Positions 7,073 to 14,226 of a DNA stretch of 25,152 bases are shown in pieces. The first letter of the stretch is position 1. Every line of letters begins with the position of its first letter. The DNA lies in the NCBI GenBank assembly GCA_964635875.1, contig CAZWRK010000058.1:1-25152 (forward strand), read 5' to 3'. The position numbers and the translations under genes were made by a program. This DNA is from CAZWRK01 sp964635875. GTDB taxonomy: Bacteria; Pseudomonadota; Gammaproteobacteria; Burkholderiales; Aquaspirillaceae. Below the pieces are notes generated by a model. The model searched no databases and was not told the origin of the DNA. It was given only the letters and a program-made list of their open reading frames with translations.

Positions 7073-9606
7073 CGCTGTCTGGACTCTGCCGCCTCGACCG
7101 CTTCGACTTCGAGCAAAATCCCCATTTCTTCTGCAGGGACAGGGCGACTAAAGTAATAGCCTTGTCCGCTTTCGCAATGCTGATTTTGCAAGAAATGAAG
7201 CTGCTCGATATTTTCAATGCCTTCTGCGACAACTTGCAGCCCTAAGCTTTTAGCCAGTGAAATGACCGCATTCGCAATCGCTGCATCATCTTGGTCCTCG
7301 TGCAGGTGGGTCACGAAAGAACGGTCAATTTTCAGAATATCAATTGGCAATTGCTTTAAATAAGCTAGAGAAGAATAGCCGGTGCCAAAATCATCAATCG
7401 CCAGTCGCACACCTAACGATTTAAACCGCGCAAGGGTATTGACGACTTCGAAGGTGTTATCCATAGCAACACTTTCGGTAATTTCGAGTTCGAGCCAGCG
7501 CGGCGGCAAATTATGTTCCAGCAAAATTTCTTCAATATCCTTGGCCATATTTTTGCGCAATTTTAATTGGCGGCTCGATAAATTGACCGCTACTGCGCCG
7601 GGCAAAATCCCCTGATCAAGCCAGCGCCGAGCATCGGTACAGGCTTGATTGAGCACCCATTCACCCAGTTGCACAATCAGTGAAGACTCTTCTGCGATGG
7701 GAATGAAATCTGCTGGCGGCACCATTCCAATATCGGGCCGGATCCAGCGCAGCAAGGCCTCCATGCCGTTCATTCTGCCGGTCGCAAGATCGTATTTTGG
7801 CTGATAAAAAAGCCGCATTTCGTTGCGTGCAATCGCTTGATGGAGGCTGCTTTCAAGCTGCATGCGCTCCAGCGTTGCGGTGTTCATATCGGCGGTGAAG
7901 AAGCGGAAAGTGTTTTTACCTTGCTCTTTGGCGCGATACATAGCGGTATCGGCGTTCATCAAAATTGTTTGGGTATCCGCGCCGTCGTGAGGATAGATGG
8001 AAATGCCAACGCTGGTGGTGACATACACATCTTGCCCATCAATATTGACCATCCCTGCTAAGGTTTCGATGATTTTCTTTGCGACGGAGGCGACCGACTG
8101 AATGTCGCTCAGACTTTCGAGAATAATCGTAAATTCATCGCCCCCCAAGCGGGCAACGGTATCGCTTTCGCGCAGAATCGACTTGAGCCGCTCGGCTACT
8201 GTGCGCAGCAAATGATCGCCCGCTGCGTGTCCTAGGGTGTCGTTTACGAACTTAAACCGGTCAAGGTCAAGGAACATGACGGCCATCATGGTTTCGGCGC
8301 GTTGCGCGTTCGCAAGTGCTTGATTCAACCGTTCCATAAACAAAGTGCGGTTGGGCAGGCCGGTCAGAGAGTCATGGTTGGCCAGAAAATGCAGGCGTTC
8401 TTCGGCCTGTTTGCGCTGGGTAATGTCTGTGAAAATGCCTGCAAAATGCGTGAACACACCGTTTGCATCTTTGATGCCGGTAATGGTCAGATGTTCGTTG
8501 TAAAGTTTGCCATCTTTGCGTCGGTTGGTGACCTCTCCTTGCCAAACGCCGTGCTGACGAAGGCTGGCCCACATATGCTGGTAAAATTCGGGAGGCTGTA
8601 CCCCAGAGTTTAAAATGCGAGGGTTTTTGCCAACCACCTCATCTTTTCGCCAACCTGTAATCCGAGAAAATGCCGGATTAACGGTTTCAATGATGCCCGT
8701 TGCATCGGTGATCACAATACCTTCGAGCGTCGATTCAAAAACTTTATCGGCTAATCGCAGATTTTGGCGTGAAACATTGAGTGCTTCGTCACGTTCTTTT
8801 AGGGCGTAGTGGAGTTCATTTACATATTCGTGTTCGATCGAAGTTAATACATCCGAGAAACTGACAATTCCAGTTAATTCACCTTCTGAATTAGTAATGC
8901 CTAAATGGCGAATATGTTTTTCGGCCAGTAATTTTCGCGCGTAATAAAGGCTTGTATTTGAACGCGTGGTGATCATTGGACGACTTGCAATTTCGCCCAC
9001 AGGAATATTGCCTTCTCGATAATCTAAGTGTCGAACGACATCTCTTTGGGTCAAAATTCCCCAAACACCATCGTCATACAAGACGACTAAAGCCTCAACT
9101 TGTTTTTGGTGCATCAAGCTGACCGCAGTTGAAAAGGGAATATTGGCGCCAATCGCATCCGGCGGGCTATAGGGAATGCAATCAATATTTTTGAGTCGGA
9201 GGAAGAATTCCGCGCCCTGATTTAAAACAATATCGGTCTGAGACAAGATGCCGTGGTATTGGCCCTTGTCATCCACCACTAAATAATGGCGGACTTTTTC
9301 TTGTTTAAACCGAATAGCCGCTTCGGCAAAAGAAATTTTGAGCGGTAAGGTTTTAATCGGGGCGCTCATGACATCGCGAATCGGGCGAGCAAATGACGCG
9401 GGATCAGAGAAGTCGATCGTGATGGCATCTGCTTCTGTCCAAATGCCAATGGCGACATCATTTTCAATGATTACTATCGAGCCACAGCTCGCAGCCTGCA
9501 TCATTTTTCCTGCCGCAATTAACTCGGTGTCAGGGGAGCAGGACAAAATACCCGGCGAGACGATTTGTTCGATCGTTTTTTGAAAAGCGATTTTCATGGA
9601 AAGCAT
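7069..9606 (-). CDS. CBS-PAS-GGDEF-EAL cyclic-di-GMP signalling protein
   Basis: An 845-residue soluble protein with no membrane helix. Four CBS-type repeats (two pairs) occupy residues ~5-260, each with the familiar GI(W/L)(T/S)xxD pattern (IGIWTEADA, HGILSQTDI, WGILTQRDV, TGIVSFSDV). A PAS domain with its C-cap (~280-400) follows, then GGDEF (motif intact near 487, preceded by the RESD inhibitory site) and EAL (EALLRW near 617, DDFGTGYSS, and KIDRSFV). All key residues of both enzyme domains look present, so it may both make and degrade c-di-GMP. CBS pairs commonly bind adenine nucleotides, suggesting energy-state sensing (inference). The start may be ATG 9606 or ATG 9597; a GGGG stretch is better spaced for 9597. 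The gene stands alone; its stop overlaps the convergent gene. Confidence 0.93.
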   Translation of the reverse strand: MLSMKIAFQKTIEQIVSPGILSCSPDTELIAAGKMMQAASCGSIVIIENDVAIGIWTEADAITIDFSDPASFARPIRDVMSAPIKTLPLKISFAEAAIRFKQEKVRHYLVVDDKGQYHGILSQTDIVLNQGAEFFLRLKNIDCIPYSPPDAIGANIPFSTAVSLMHQKQVEALVVLYDDGVWGILTQRDVVRHLDYREGNIPVGEIASRPMITTRSNTSLYYARKLLAEKHIRHLGITNSEGELTGIVSFSDVLTSIEHEYVNELHYALKERDEALNVSRQNLRLADKVFESTLEGIVITDATGIIETVNPAFSRITGWRKDEVVGKNPRILNSGVQPPEFYQHMWASLRQHGVWQGEVTNRRKDGKLYNEHLTITGIKDANGVFTHFAGIFTDITQRKQAEERLHFLANHDSLTGLPNRTLFMERLNQALANAQRAETMMAVMFLDLDRFKFVNDTLGHAAGDHLLRTVAERLKSILRESDTVARLGGDEFTIILESLSDIQSVASVAKKIIETLAGMVNIDGQDVYVTTSVGISIYPHDGADTQTILMNADTAMYRAKEQGKNTFRFFTADMNTATLERMQLESSLHQAIARNEMRLFYQPKYDLATGRMNGMEALLRWIRPDIGMVPPADFIPIAEESSLIVQLGEWVLNQACTDARRWLDQGILPGAVAVNLSSRQLKLRKNMAKDIEEILLEHNLPPRWLELEITESVAMDNTFEVVNTLARFKSLGVRLAIDDFGTGYSSLAYLKQLPIDILKIDRSFVTHLHEDQDDAAIANAVISLAKSLGLQVVAEGIENIEQLHFLQNQHCESGQGYYFSRPVPAEEMGILLEVEAVEAAESRQR

Positions 9607-9836
9607 GCCCCGATGGGGTTAACAGAAGGTAAATCAAAAATCAGGAAGATCACAAACAAGGGCTTATATTAAATTCCAAGGGGATACTTTGCTATCTATT
9701 TCTGTAGAAAAGTGGATTGATATTGTAAAGCATTCGAATTTGATTGCCTAAAAATGGTTCATTAGGCTGTATTGAGATAATCGTTAAGTTTGTTTTTATG
9801 TGAATGGGTTGAATTGCAGAATTTTATTTCAAATGA

Positions 9837-9864
9837 TAAAAAAAGCCCCGGACTCACCGGGGCT
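9837..9864 (-). terminator. Intrinsic terminator of the CoA-transferase gene
   Basis: AGCCCCGG (9844-9851) pairs with CCGGGGCT (9857-9864) around a 5-base loop. Read on the minus strand the hairpin is followed by seven Us (9838-9844). It lies 60 bases beyond the CoA-transferase stop. Confidence 0.88.
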
Positions 9865-9905
9865 AAGGAGGAAACAACACAATGAAATCATTCAAGTTCA
9901 GCTAA
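9865..9905 (+). other. Possible 7-codon mini-ORF with perfect Shine-Dalgarno
   Basis: AAGGAGG (9865-9871) stands ten bases before an ATG (9882) opening the frame M-K-S-F-K-F-S-stop (TAA 9903-9905). The ribosome binding site is the best in the window, yet the frame is only seven codons and runs antisense to the 3' untranslated part of the CoA-transferase mRNA. It could be a remnant of a lost gene, a leader peptide with no downstream partner, or chance. Confidence 0.15.
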
Positions 9906-9923
9906 TCGTTCATCCAGACCGCT

Positions 9924-11423
9924 TTATTTCGGTTCTGCTAACATCGAGCCTTGATCGCGATAGCGTACATGCCATGAAAAAGCTTGCGCTAAATCGTGTG
10001 GGGTATGGCCGCCGAATTTTTCTGCATCAGCCAAGTAAGCGCGTGCGAGCGCCCGATAATCAGGATGCATACAGCGTTCAATAATCAAGCGTGAGCGCTC
10101 ACGCGGCGCCAGTCCACGTAGATCGGCTAACCCCTGCTCTGTGACTAAAATGTCGACATCATGTTCGGCATGGTCAACATGTGACACGAACGGCACAATG
10201 CTGGAAATTTTCCCATTTTTGGCAACGGATTTTGTCGCAAAAATCGCTAGGCTTGCGTTTCGCGCAAAATCACCCGAGCCACCAATCCCATTCATCATGT
10301 GTGTGCCGGTGACGTGCGTCGAGTTCACATTGCCGTAAATATCTGCTTCTAGTGCGGTATTCAGTGCAATCAGGCCAAAGCGGCGAATCACTTCAGGATG
10401 GTTTGAAACTTCTTGAGGGCGTAAAACTAGCTTGTCACGATAGCGATCCAAGTGTGCAAAAACGCGCTTTTGGCATTCGGCAGATAATGTGATCGACGAG
10501 CCTGACGCAAAGTCCATTTTTCCGGCGTCCATCAACTCAAAAGTAGAGTCTTGCAAGACTTCGGAATACATCGTTAACCCGCTAAACGGCGCATCGCAAA
10601 ATCCCGATAGCACAGCATTGGCAATGGTGCCGATACCCGCTTGAATCGGTGCGAGCGAAGGCGGCATCCGACCGGCATTGACCTCCGCAACGAGAAAATC
10701 AATTAAATGCTGTGCAATAGCCGTGGTTTCTTCGTCGGGGGGCAGAACTTGCGAGGCAGAATCGGCCTTTTCGGTAATGACAATCGCAGCAATTTTTTCG
10801 GGGGGAATTGCAATGGCGGCTTGGCCGATGCGCTCACTTGGCGACAGGATCGGTACCGGTTCACGCTCTGGGCGGCGTTTAGGAATCCACACATCATGCA
10901 GGCCTTCTAGCGCCAGTGGCTGCGATAGGTTGATTTCGACAATCACTTTGTCGGCCAAAATCGCGAAGCTGGCAGAGTTTCCGATCGAGGTGGTGGGAAT
11001 AATGCTGCCATCTTCGGTAATCGCGACCGCTTCGATCAGCGCGACATCAATCGGGCCAAGGCTTTTTGATCGCAGCATTTCGACGGTTTCTGACAAATGC
11101 TGGTCAACAAACATGACCTCACCACGGTTAATTGCATTGCGTAATGTTGCATCCGACTGGAACGGTAAACGACGTGCCAGGACGCCCGCTTCGGTTAAGG
11201 TCTTATCGACATCGTGTCCGAGTGAAGCGCCGGTGATGAGCGTGATGCTAAAAGGTTGGGTTCGTGCCCGTTCTGCGAGAGCAAAGGGAACGACTTTGGC
11301 ATCGCCCGCGCGGGTAAAGCCGCTCATGCCGACGGTCATGCCATCTTGAATAAAAGCCGCAGCTTGGGCTGGGCTGACAATTTTATCGTGTAAGGCGGCT
11401 AAACGGATGCGCTCAGAAAGCAT
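9924..11423 (-). CDS. Acetyl-CoA hydrolase/transferase family; probable succinate CoA-transferase
   Basis: A 499-residue class I CoA-transferase resembling succinyl-CoA:acetate CoA-transferase (AarC) and propionyl-CoA:succinate CoA-transferase (ScpC/YgfH), both about 490-505 residues. These move CoA between succinate and acetate or propionate. The likely catalytic Glu is E288 in MYSEVLQDS, and GNVNSTHVTG followed by MNGIGGSGDFARNA forms the conserved CoA/oxyanion region. The N-terminal GMTVGMSGF loop and the C-terminal SHVDHAEHDVDILVTEQGLADLRG also match. Cytoplasmic. The ATG at 11423 has an AGGA about a dozen bases upstream. It is a single-gene transcript with its own terminator. Two similar palindromes upstream suggest control by a dedicated regulator. 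The exact acyl donor and acceptor cannot be told from sequence. Confidence 0.9.
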   Translation of the reverse strand: MLSERIRLAALHDKIVSPAQAAAFIQDGMTVGMSGFTRAGDAKVVPFALAERARTQPFSITLITGASLGHDVDKTLTEAGVLARRLPFQSDATLRNAINRGEVMFVDQHLSETVEMLRSKSLGPIDVALIEAVAITEDGSIIPTTSIGNSASFAILADKVIVEINLSQPLALEGLHDVWIPKRRPEREPVPILSPSERIGQAAIAIPPEKIAAIVITEKADSASQVLPPDEETTAIAQHLIDFLVAEVNAGRMPPSLAPIQAGIGTIANAVLSGFCDAPFSGLTMYSEVLQDSTFELMDAGKMDFASGSSITLSAECQKRVFAHLDRYRDKLVLRPQEVSNHPEVIRRFGLIALNTALEADIYGNVNSTHVTGTHMMNGIGGSGDFARNASLAIFATKSVAKNGKISSIVPFVSHVDHAEHDVDILVTEQGLADLRGLAPRERSRLIIERCMHPDYRALARAYLADAEKFGGHTPHDLAQAFSWHVRYRDQGSMLAEPK

Positions 11424-11486
11424 GGTGCGTCGTAGTCCTATTTCTAAAAATGTGTAGACGTTGTTTTAATCTTGTTGTTTTTATTT

Positions 11487-11505
11487 TGTTCCGCCTTGCG
11501 GAACA
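11487..11505. promoter_or_regulatory. Palindromic operator candidate, proximal copy
   Basis: TGTTCCGC - CTT - GCGGAACA, a perfect 8-bp inverted repeat centred at 11496, about 70 bases upstream of the CoA-transferase ATG. A second, slightly degenerate copy is centred 62 bases further upstream. The short spacer and the repeated occurrence favour a protein-binding site over an RNA hairpin. The regulator is unknown; no regulator gene lies beside it. Confidence 0.5.
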
Positions 11506-11550
11506 TTTCGAAAATTCTACGCCTTTTTTTGGCTTTGTGTGAATTTTTTG

Positions 11551-11565
11551 TTCTGCTTGGCGGAA
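11551..11565. promoter_or_regulatory. Palindromic operator candidate, distal copy
   Basis: TTCTGC - TTG - GCGGAA shares the core and 3-base spacer of the palindrome at 11487-11505, with one T for C change in the left arm. Its centre (11558) is 62 bases, about six helical turns, from the first, which would place two bound dimers on the same DNA face. Confidence 0.45.
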
Positions 11566-11725
11566 TTTGTTCGACGCGTTTCACGTCGAAAAAGGGGCGG
11601 TGGGGTGAACGTCCTGCATGCTGTGCGCAGCATCTGCGTGCCTAATCCATAAGTGCTGCGCACAATAGCGCTTGTATATATGGCTGCACGTGTATACCGA
11701 TTGACCGTTTGAAAACGCTTTTTTT

Positions 11726-11751
11726 GAGGAGTGCTGATCTTGAAATATTGA
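11726..11751 (+). promoter_or_regulatory. Shine-Dalgarno with TTG start and early in-frame TGA
   Basis: GAGGAG (11726-11731) is ideally spaced, eight bases, from TTG at 11740. The frame from there is TTG AAA TAT TGA, stopping at the fourth codon and continuing without a gap as GTG ACC CTG ATG, the start of the YCII-like protein. The site therefore points to a start whose fourth codon has become a stop. Confidence 0.5.
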
Positions 11752-11994
11752 GTGACCCTGATGCGAACCCCCGAGTTTCAAGCTTCGGTGGTGGCTGCAC
11801 ATGTCGATTTTTTGGCGAAATTAAGAGCACAAGGTCAGCTTGATCTTGCTGGCCCTTTTACAGATCAATCGGGCGGTGCGTATTTGCTGCGGGCAGAGAG
11901 CTTGGCGGCTGCACAAGCGCTTGCATGGTGTGATCCGCTTTATCTGACAAAGTCTTCGATAGTGACCGTGTATGAATGGGATGCGAAGGCGTGA
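11752..11994 (+). CDS. YCII-family small protein, 5' end disrupted or restarted
   Basis: An 80-residue protein of the YCII/YciI-like superfamily, a ferredoxin-like fold of uncertain function. It shows RTPEFQASVVAAHVDFLAKL, LDLAGPFTDQSGGAYLLRA and VTVYEWDAK, the sequence usual for this subgroup. Relatives normally begin with M-K-Y-(aromatic/hydrophobic)-V-T-L. Here that stretch reads L-K-Y-stop-V-T-L: the TTG start with good Shine-Dalgarno is followed by TGA at 11749-11751. The GTG at 11752 directly follows the stop and could serve by re-initiation. Either the gene is a recent pseudogene (TGG or TTA changed to TGA), it is expressed by re-initiation or read-through, or the base is a sequencing error. 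The body of the frame is intact, suggesting recent change or retained function. Confidence 0.65.
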   Translation: MTLMRTPEFQASVVAAHVDFLAKLRAQGQLDLAGPFTDQSGGAYLLRAESLAAAQALAWCDPLYLTKSSIVTVYEWDAKA

Positions 11995-12018
11995 TGGTGT
12001 GGGATAGGTGAAGGAAGG

Positions 12019-12049
12019 GCGCTTCCCATGATCTTGCGATGGGAAGCGC
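12019..12049. other. Strong hairpin between convergent genes
   Basis: A perfect 11-bp stem, GCGCTTCCCAT (12019-12029) with ATGGGAAGCGC (12039-12049), around a 9-base loop. It sits between the ends of the YCII-like gene and the CZB chemoreceptor gene. Neither strand has a T run after it, so it is not a classical intrinsic terminator. It may protect mRNA 3' ends or assist factor-dependent termination. Confidence 0.5.
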
Positions 12050-12056
12050 GGAGGGG

Positions 12057-13493
12057 TTAATGCATTTTGCGCTTCTCTTCGACCATTTTGTCGAGTAGGA
12101 GCATGAGCGTATGGCTCGCTGTTTCCACTTCTTGCATTTTCCCGACAATGTGTTTTTCGTCGGCGGGTTCGGTACTGCTGGCTTCCAATGCGGCTGCTAG
12201 ACTGTGGTGCACAATTTGGTGTGGGCGATCTAGTTCACGATAGCTTGGGCATTGGCCGAAAATCTCTTGGCCTTGTTCGTGATACCAATGGCCAAAATTG
12301 CATTCGTCAGCGGACATATGCGCAATCGTGCTCGCGCCGCCACTCATGACGTGATAGCCCTCTTGCTTAAAGATGATGTGATCGACTTTGACCAGTGAGG
12401 TGATGGATTTTTGGCGTGCCAGATCAACGCGGTGGATCACTTCGGCCGAGGTGTCTGCGAGGCGAGCAAATCGGGAGCGGAAATCATTGACAGACACTCG
12501 GACTGTTTCTGCAACGGAGCCTGCCTGTTCCGATTTACTTTGCATATCTTCAATCCGCCCAGACAGGCTGCCCAGAATTTTTTGTACATTTTCTGCGGTG
12601 TCTTTGCTGCGTTCTGCGAGTTTGCGCACTTCGTCGGCGACGACGGCAAAGCCGCGCCCCTGCTCGCCTGCGCGTGCGGCTTCAATGGCCGCATTGAGTG
12701 CCAGTAAATTGGTTTGGTCGGCAATTGCGGTAATGGCGTTCAGCGACTGATCAATTTGCACCCATTCTCGGCCGAGTGCTTCCGCTGCGTTGTTCACTGC
12801 AGATACGCTATCGGCAATGGTATCGAGCCGTTCGCCGATGGATTGCGCGGTTTGTTCACTTTCGGCAGCGCTAGCGGCGTTTTCTTGTGCAATATTCGCA
12901 ACTGCAACGACTTCATCGCTAATCAGGTGTAAGTCTTGCTGGCTGGCGACAAGGTTTTCGCGCAGGTGTTCGGTGTTGAGGTTGTGGAGTTGTGACGATA
13001 AGCGATTTTGACGCACAAAATAGTCATTTTCTGCCATGGCTTGAATGGCTTTTTCGACATTGGACAACGACTGCGCAAACATGCCGGGCATGCCCGCAGA
13101 GAGTGGGCGGCGGTGATAGTCTCCTTGGCTCACGCGCAAGAAACAGGTGTTGATTTCTTTAAAGTAGGTTTCGATCAAATCAAGAAAATCATTGAGTTCC
13201 CACGCGACTTCGCCAATTTCGCCCATCCCTTTGGTGCGGTTTGCTCGGTGATATAGCTCGCCTTGTCTTGCATGGGAGAGCTGCTTGCGAATTTCATTCA
13301 GGACGTTAAATGAACGATTTGCGCGCCCCATGATAAAGATGCTCAGGCCAATTGAGGCAGGCAAAATCAGCCATGTCACCAAAAACCATTGTTCAAAAAT
13401 AGAGTTAATCGTGAGCGCGGCAAGCACTAATAGATTGTAAGCAAGAAGAGAGAGCTTGACGGAGGTGTTGAGGTAGGGTTGCTGAATATGCAT
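12057..13493 (-). CDS. Aer/CetA-like chemoreceptor with tandem HAMP and C-terminal CZB domain
   Basis: A 478-residue chemoreceptor that appears to lack a periplasmic sensor. Two membrane helices (~13-32 and 36-56) are joined by only a few residues, a membrane hairpin as in Aer. Two HAMP-like segments follow (~57-108, core ARQGELYHR; ~110-155, core VSQGDYHRRPL then GMPGMF), then the signalling coiled coil with tip IADQTNLLALNAAIEAARA (~257-275) and GRGFAVVADEVRKLAERS. The C-terminus (~365-450) is a CZB zinc-binding domain: H372, C398 in ECNFGHWYH, H425 and H429. CZB domains bind zinc and can sense zinc or oxidants such as hypochlorite. The C-terminal return arm before CZB is short. The PAS gene lies 47 bp upstream on the same strand, so the pair probably forms one receptor. 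Confidence 0.9.
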   Translation of the reverse strand: MHIQQPYLNTSVKLSLLAYNLLVLAALTINSIFEQWFLVTWLILPASIGLSIFIMGRANRSFNVLNEIRKQLSHARQGELYHRANRTKGMGEIGEVAWELNDFLDLIETYFKEINTCFLRVSQGDYHRRPLSAGMPGMFAQSLSNVEKAIQAMAENDYFVRQNRLSSQLHNLNTEHLRENLVASQQDLHLISDEVVAVANIAQENAASAAESEQTAQSIGERLDTIADSVSAVNNAAEALGREWVQIDQSLNAITAIADQTNLLALNAAIEAARAGEQGRGFAVVADEVRKLAERSKDTAENVQKILGSLSGRIEDMQSKSEQAGSVAETVRVSVNDFRSRFARLADTSAEVIHRVDLARQKSITSLVKVDHIIFKQEGYHVMSGGASTIAHMSADECNFGHWYHEQGQEIFGQCPSYRELDRPHQIVHHSLAAALEASSTEPADEKHIVGKMQEVETASHTLMLLLDKMVEEKRKMH

Positions 13494-13540
13494 TAGCCAG
13501 AGTCTCTAATTAGAACGCGTAAATGTGGCGGGTCGGAGGG

Positions 13541-14104
13541 TTAGGGACGATAGAGCGCGCCTTGATTGATGTCGATGACAAATTTTTCATAGTTGCTGTA
13601 TCCTCGGCGCGTAATTTCTGCTTGTAGCCACGCGATAGAAGCATCGGGCCCTGCTTGTTTTCCGGATTGCGTTTCTACTTGGCGCATGGTTGCGTAGAGC
13701 GTGCTCATCAGTTGGATCGCCTCTTTTGTCGCTTTTCTGCGCACAGAATAATAGCCTTTTAACACGCCTTGGCTGTCGTAGTCGGGGGTGATGTTGGCTA
13801 AAACCCAATAATAATGACCTTCTGCGGTGTAGTTCTTGACGACACCAAAAAATTCTTGGCCTGTGGCAATGGTTTTCCATAGCAGGCGGTAAACGCCTCG
13901 AGGCATGTCGGGATGCCGAATAATATTATGGGGATGTCCTAATAGCTCGTATTCGCTATAGCCGGCAATCCGCATAAAGGTTCGATTAGCGTAGGTAATC
14001 GCACCTTTGGGGTCTGTTTTGGTGATGATCAGATCATCAGATGCTAGTTCAATTTCTCGGCTATGTGTGGCCGCGTGCGGCCGCGGTTTGGCAGAAACGC
14101 CCAT
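13541..14104 (-). CDS. Soluble PAS sensor, Aer/CetB-like
   Basis: A 187-residue cytoplasmic protein. Residues ~22-135 are a PAS domain very like the FAD-binding PAS of the energy-taxis receptor Aer: the motif HNIIRHPDMPRGVY holds R63, H64 and D66, equivalent to the Aer Arg57-His58-Asp60 needed for FAD binding, and FFGVVKN followed by HYYWVLANITP matches the second half. A helical tail (~136-187) replaces the HAMP and signalling parts of Aer. It has no membrane segment. It precedes a chemoreceptor gene with no input domain, and no terminator lies between them. The arrangement parallels CetB (PAS) with CetA (transducer) of Campylobacter. Inference: it senses redox or energy state through FAD and passes the signal to the neighbouring receptor. 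Confidence 0.88.
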   Translation of the reverse strand: MGVSAKPRPHAATHSREIELASDDLIITKTDPKGAITYANRTFMRIAGYSEYELLGHPHNIIRHPDMPRGVYRLLWKTIATGQEFFGVVKNYTAEGHYYWVLANITPDYDSQGVLKGYYSVRRKATKEAIQLMSTLYATMRQVETQSGKQAGPDASIAWLQAEITRRGYSNYEKFVIDINQGALYRP

Positions 14105-14201
14105 TGTGGCTCTCTTTGCTATGTGCTTGTCATTGGTGTGGTGTGCGTTATTTTTAACGACTTATTGTGTGTCATAAGGATACCATGAGCCGTTCATGAA
14201 T

Positions 14202-14226
14202 ATGATTTGAATCCTTTACAAATCAT
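14202..14226. promoter_or_regulatory. Inverted repeat in PAS/TSUP divergent region
   Basis: ATGATTTG - nine bases - CAAATCAT, perfect 8-bp arms, lying between the divergent PAS gene (start 14104) and permease gene (start 14263). The size and placement suit a dimeric regulator acting on either gene. It matches no consensus I can name with confidence; the spacing is wrong for FNR/ANR sites. Confidence 0.4.

Larger units (their letters stand above)
9607..9923. other. Intergenic region, 317 bp
   Basis: An A+T-rich spacer between two minus-strand genes. It must carry the promoter of the c-di-GMP gene (none is convincing by eye), and it holds the terminator of the CoA-transferase gene (9837-9864) and a tiny plus-strand reading frame with a perfect Shine-Dalgarno sequence (9865-9905). 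I see no RNA gene, repeat or longer coding potential. Confidence 0.6.
11424..11751. other. Divergent intergenic region, ~328 bp
   Basis: This spacer separates the minus-strand CoA-transferase gene from the plus-strand YCII-like gene. It holds two related palindromes (11487-11505 and 11551-11565), another inverted repeat ATGCTG-TGCG-CAGCAT (11618-11633), a GTGC-TGC-GCAC repeat (11653-11663) and the Shine-Dalgarno of the small gene. The T-rich stretch 11461-11550 is where the CoA-transferase promoter should be; no -35/-10 pair is clear. I see no coding potential. Confidence 0.5.

Noticed and set aside
6495..7232. Long minus-strand frame opposite the DUF2520 gene (245 codons)
   Set aside because: It is a shadow of high-G+C coding sequence, overlaps two well-supported genes, and its product is Arg/Ala/Pro-rich without a recognisable domain.
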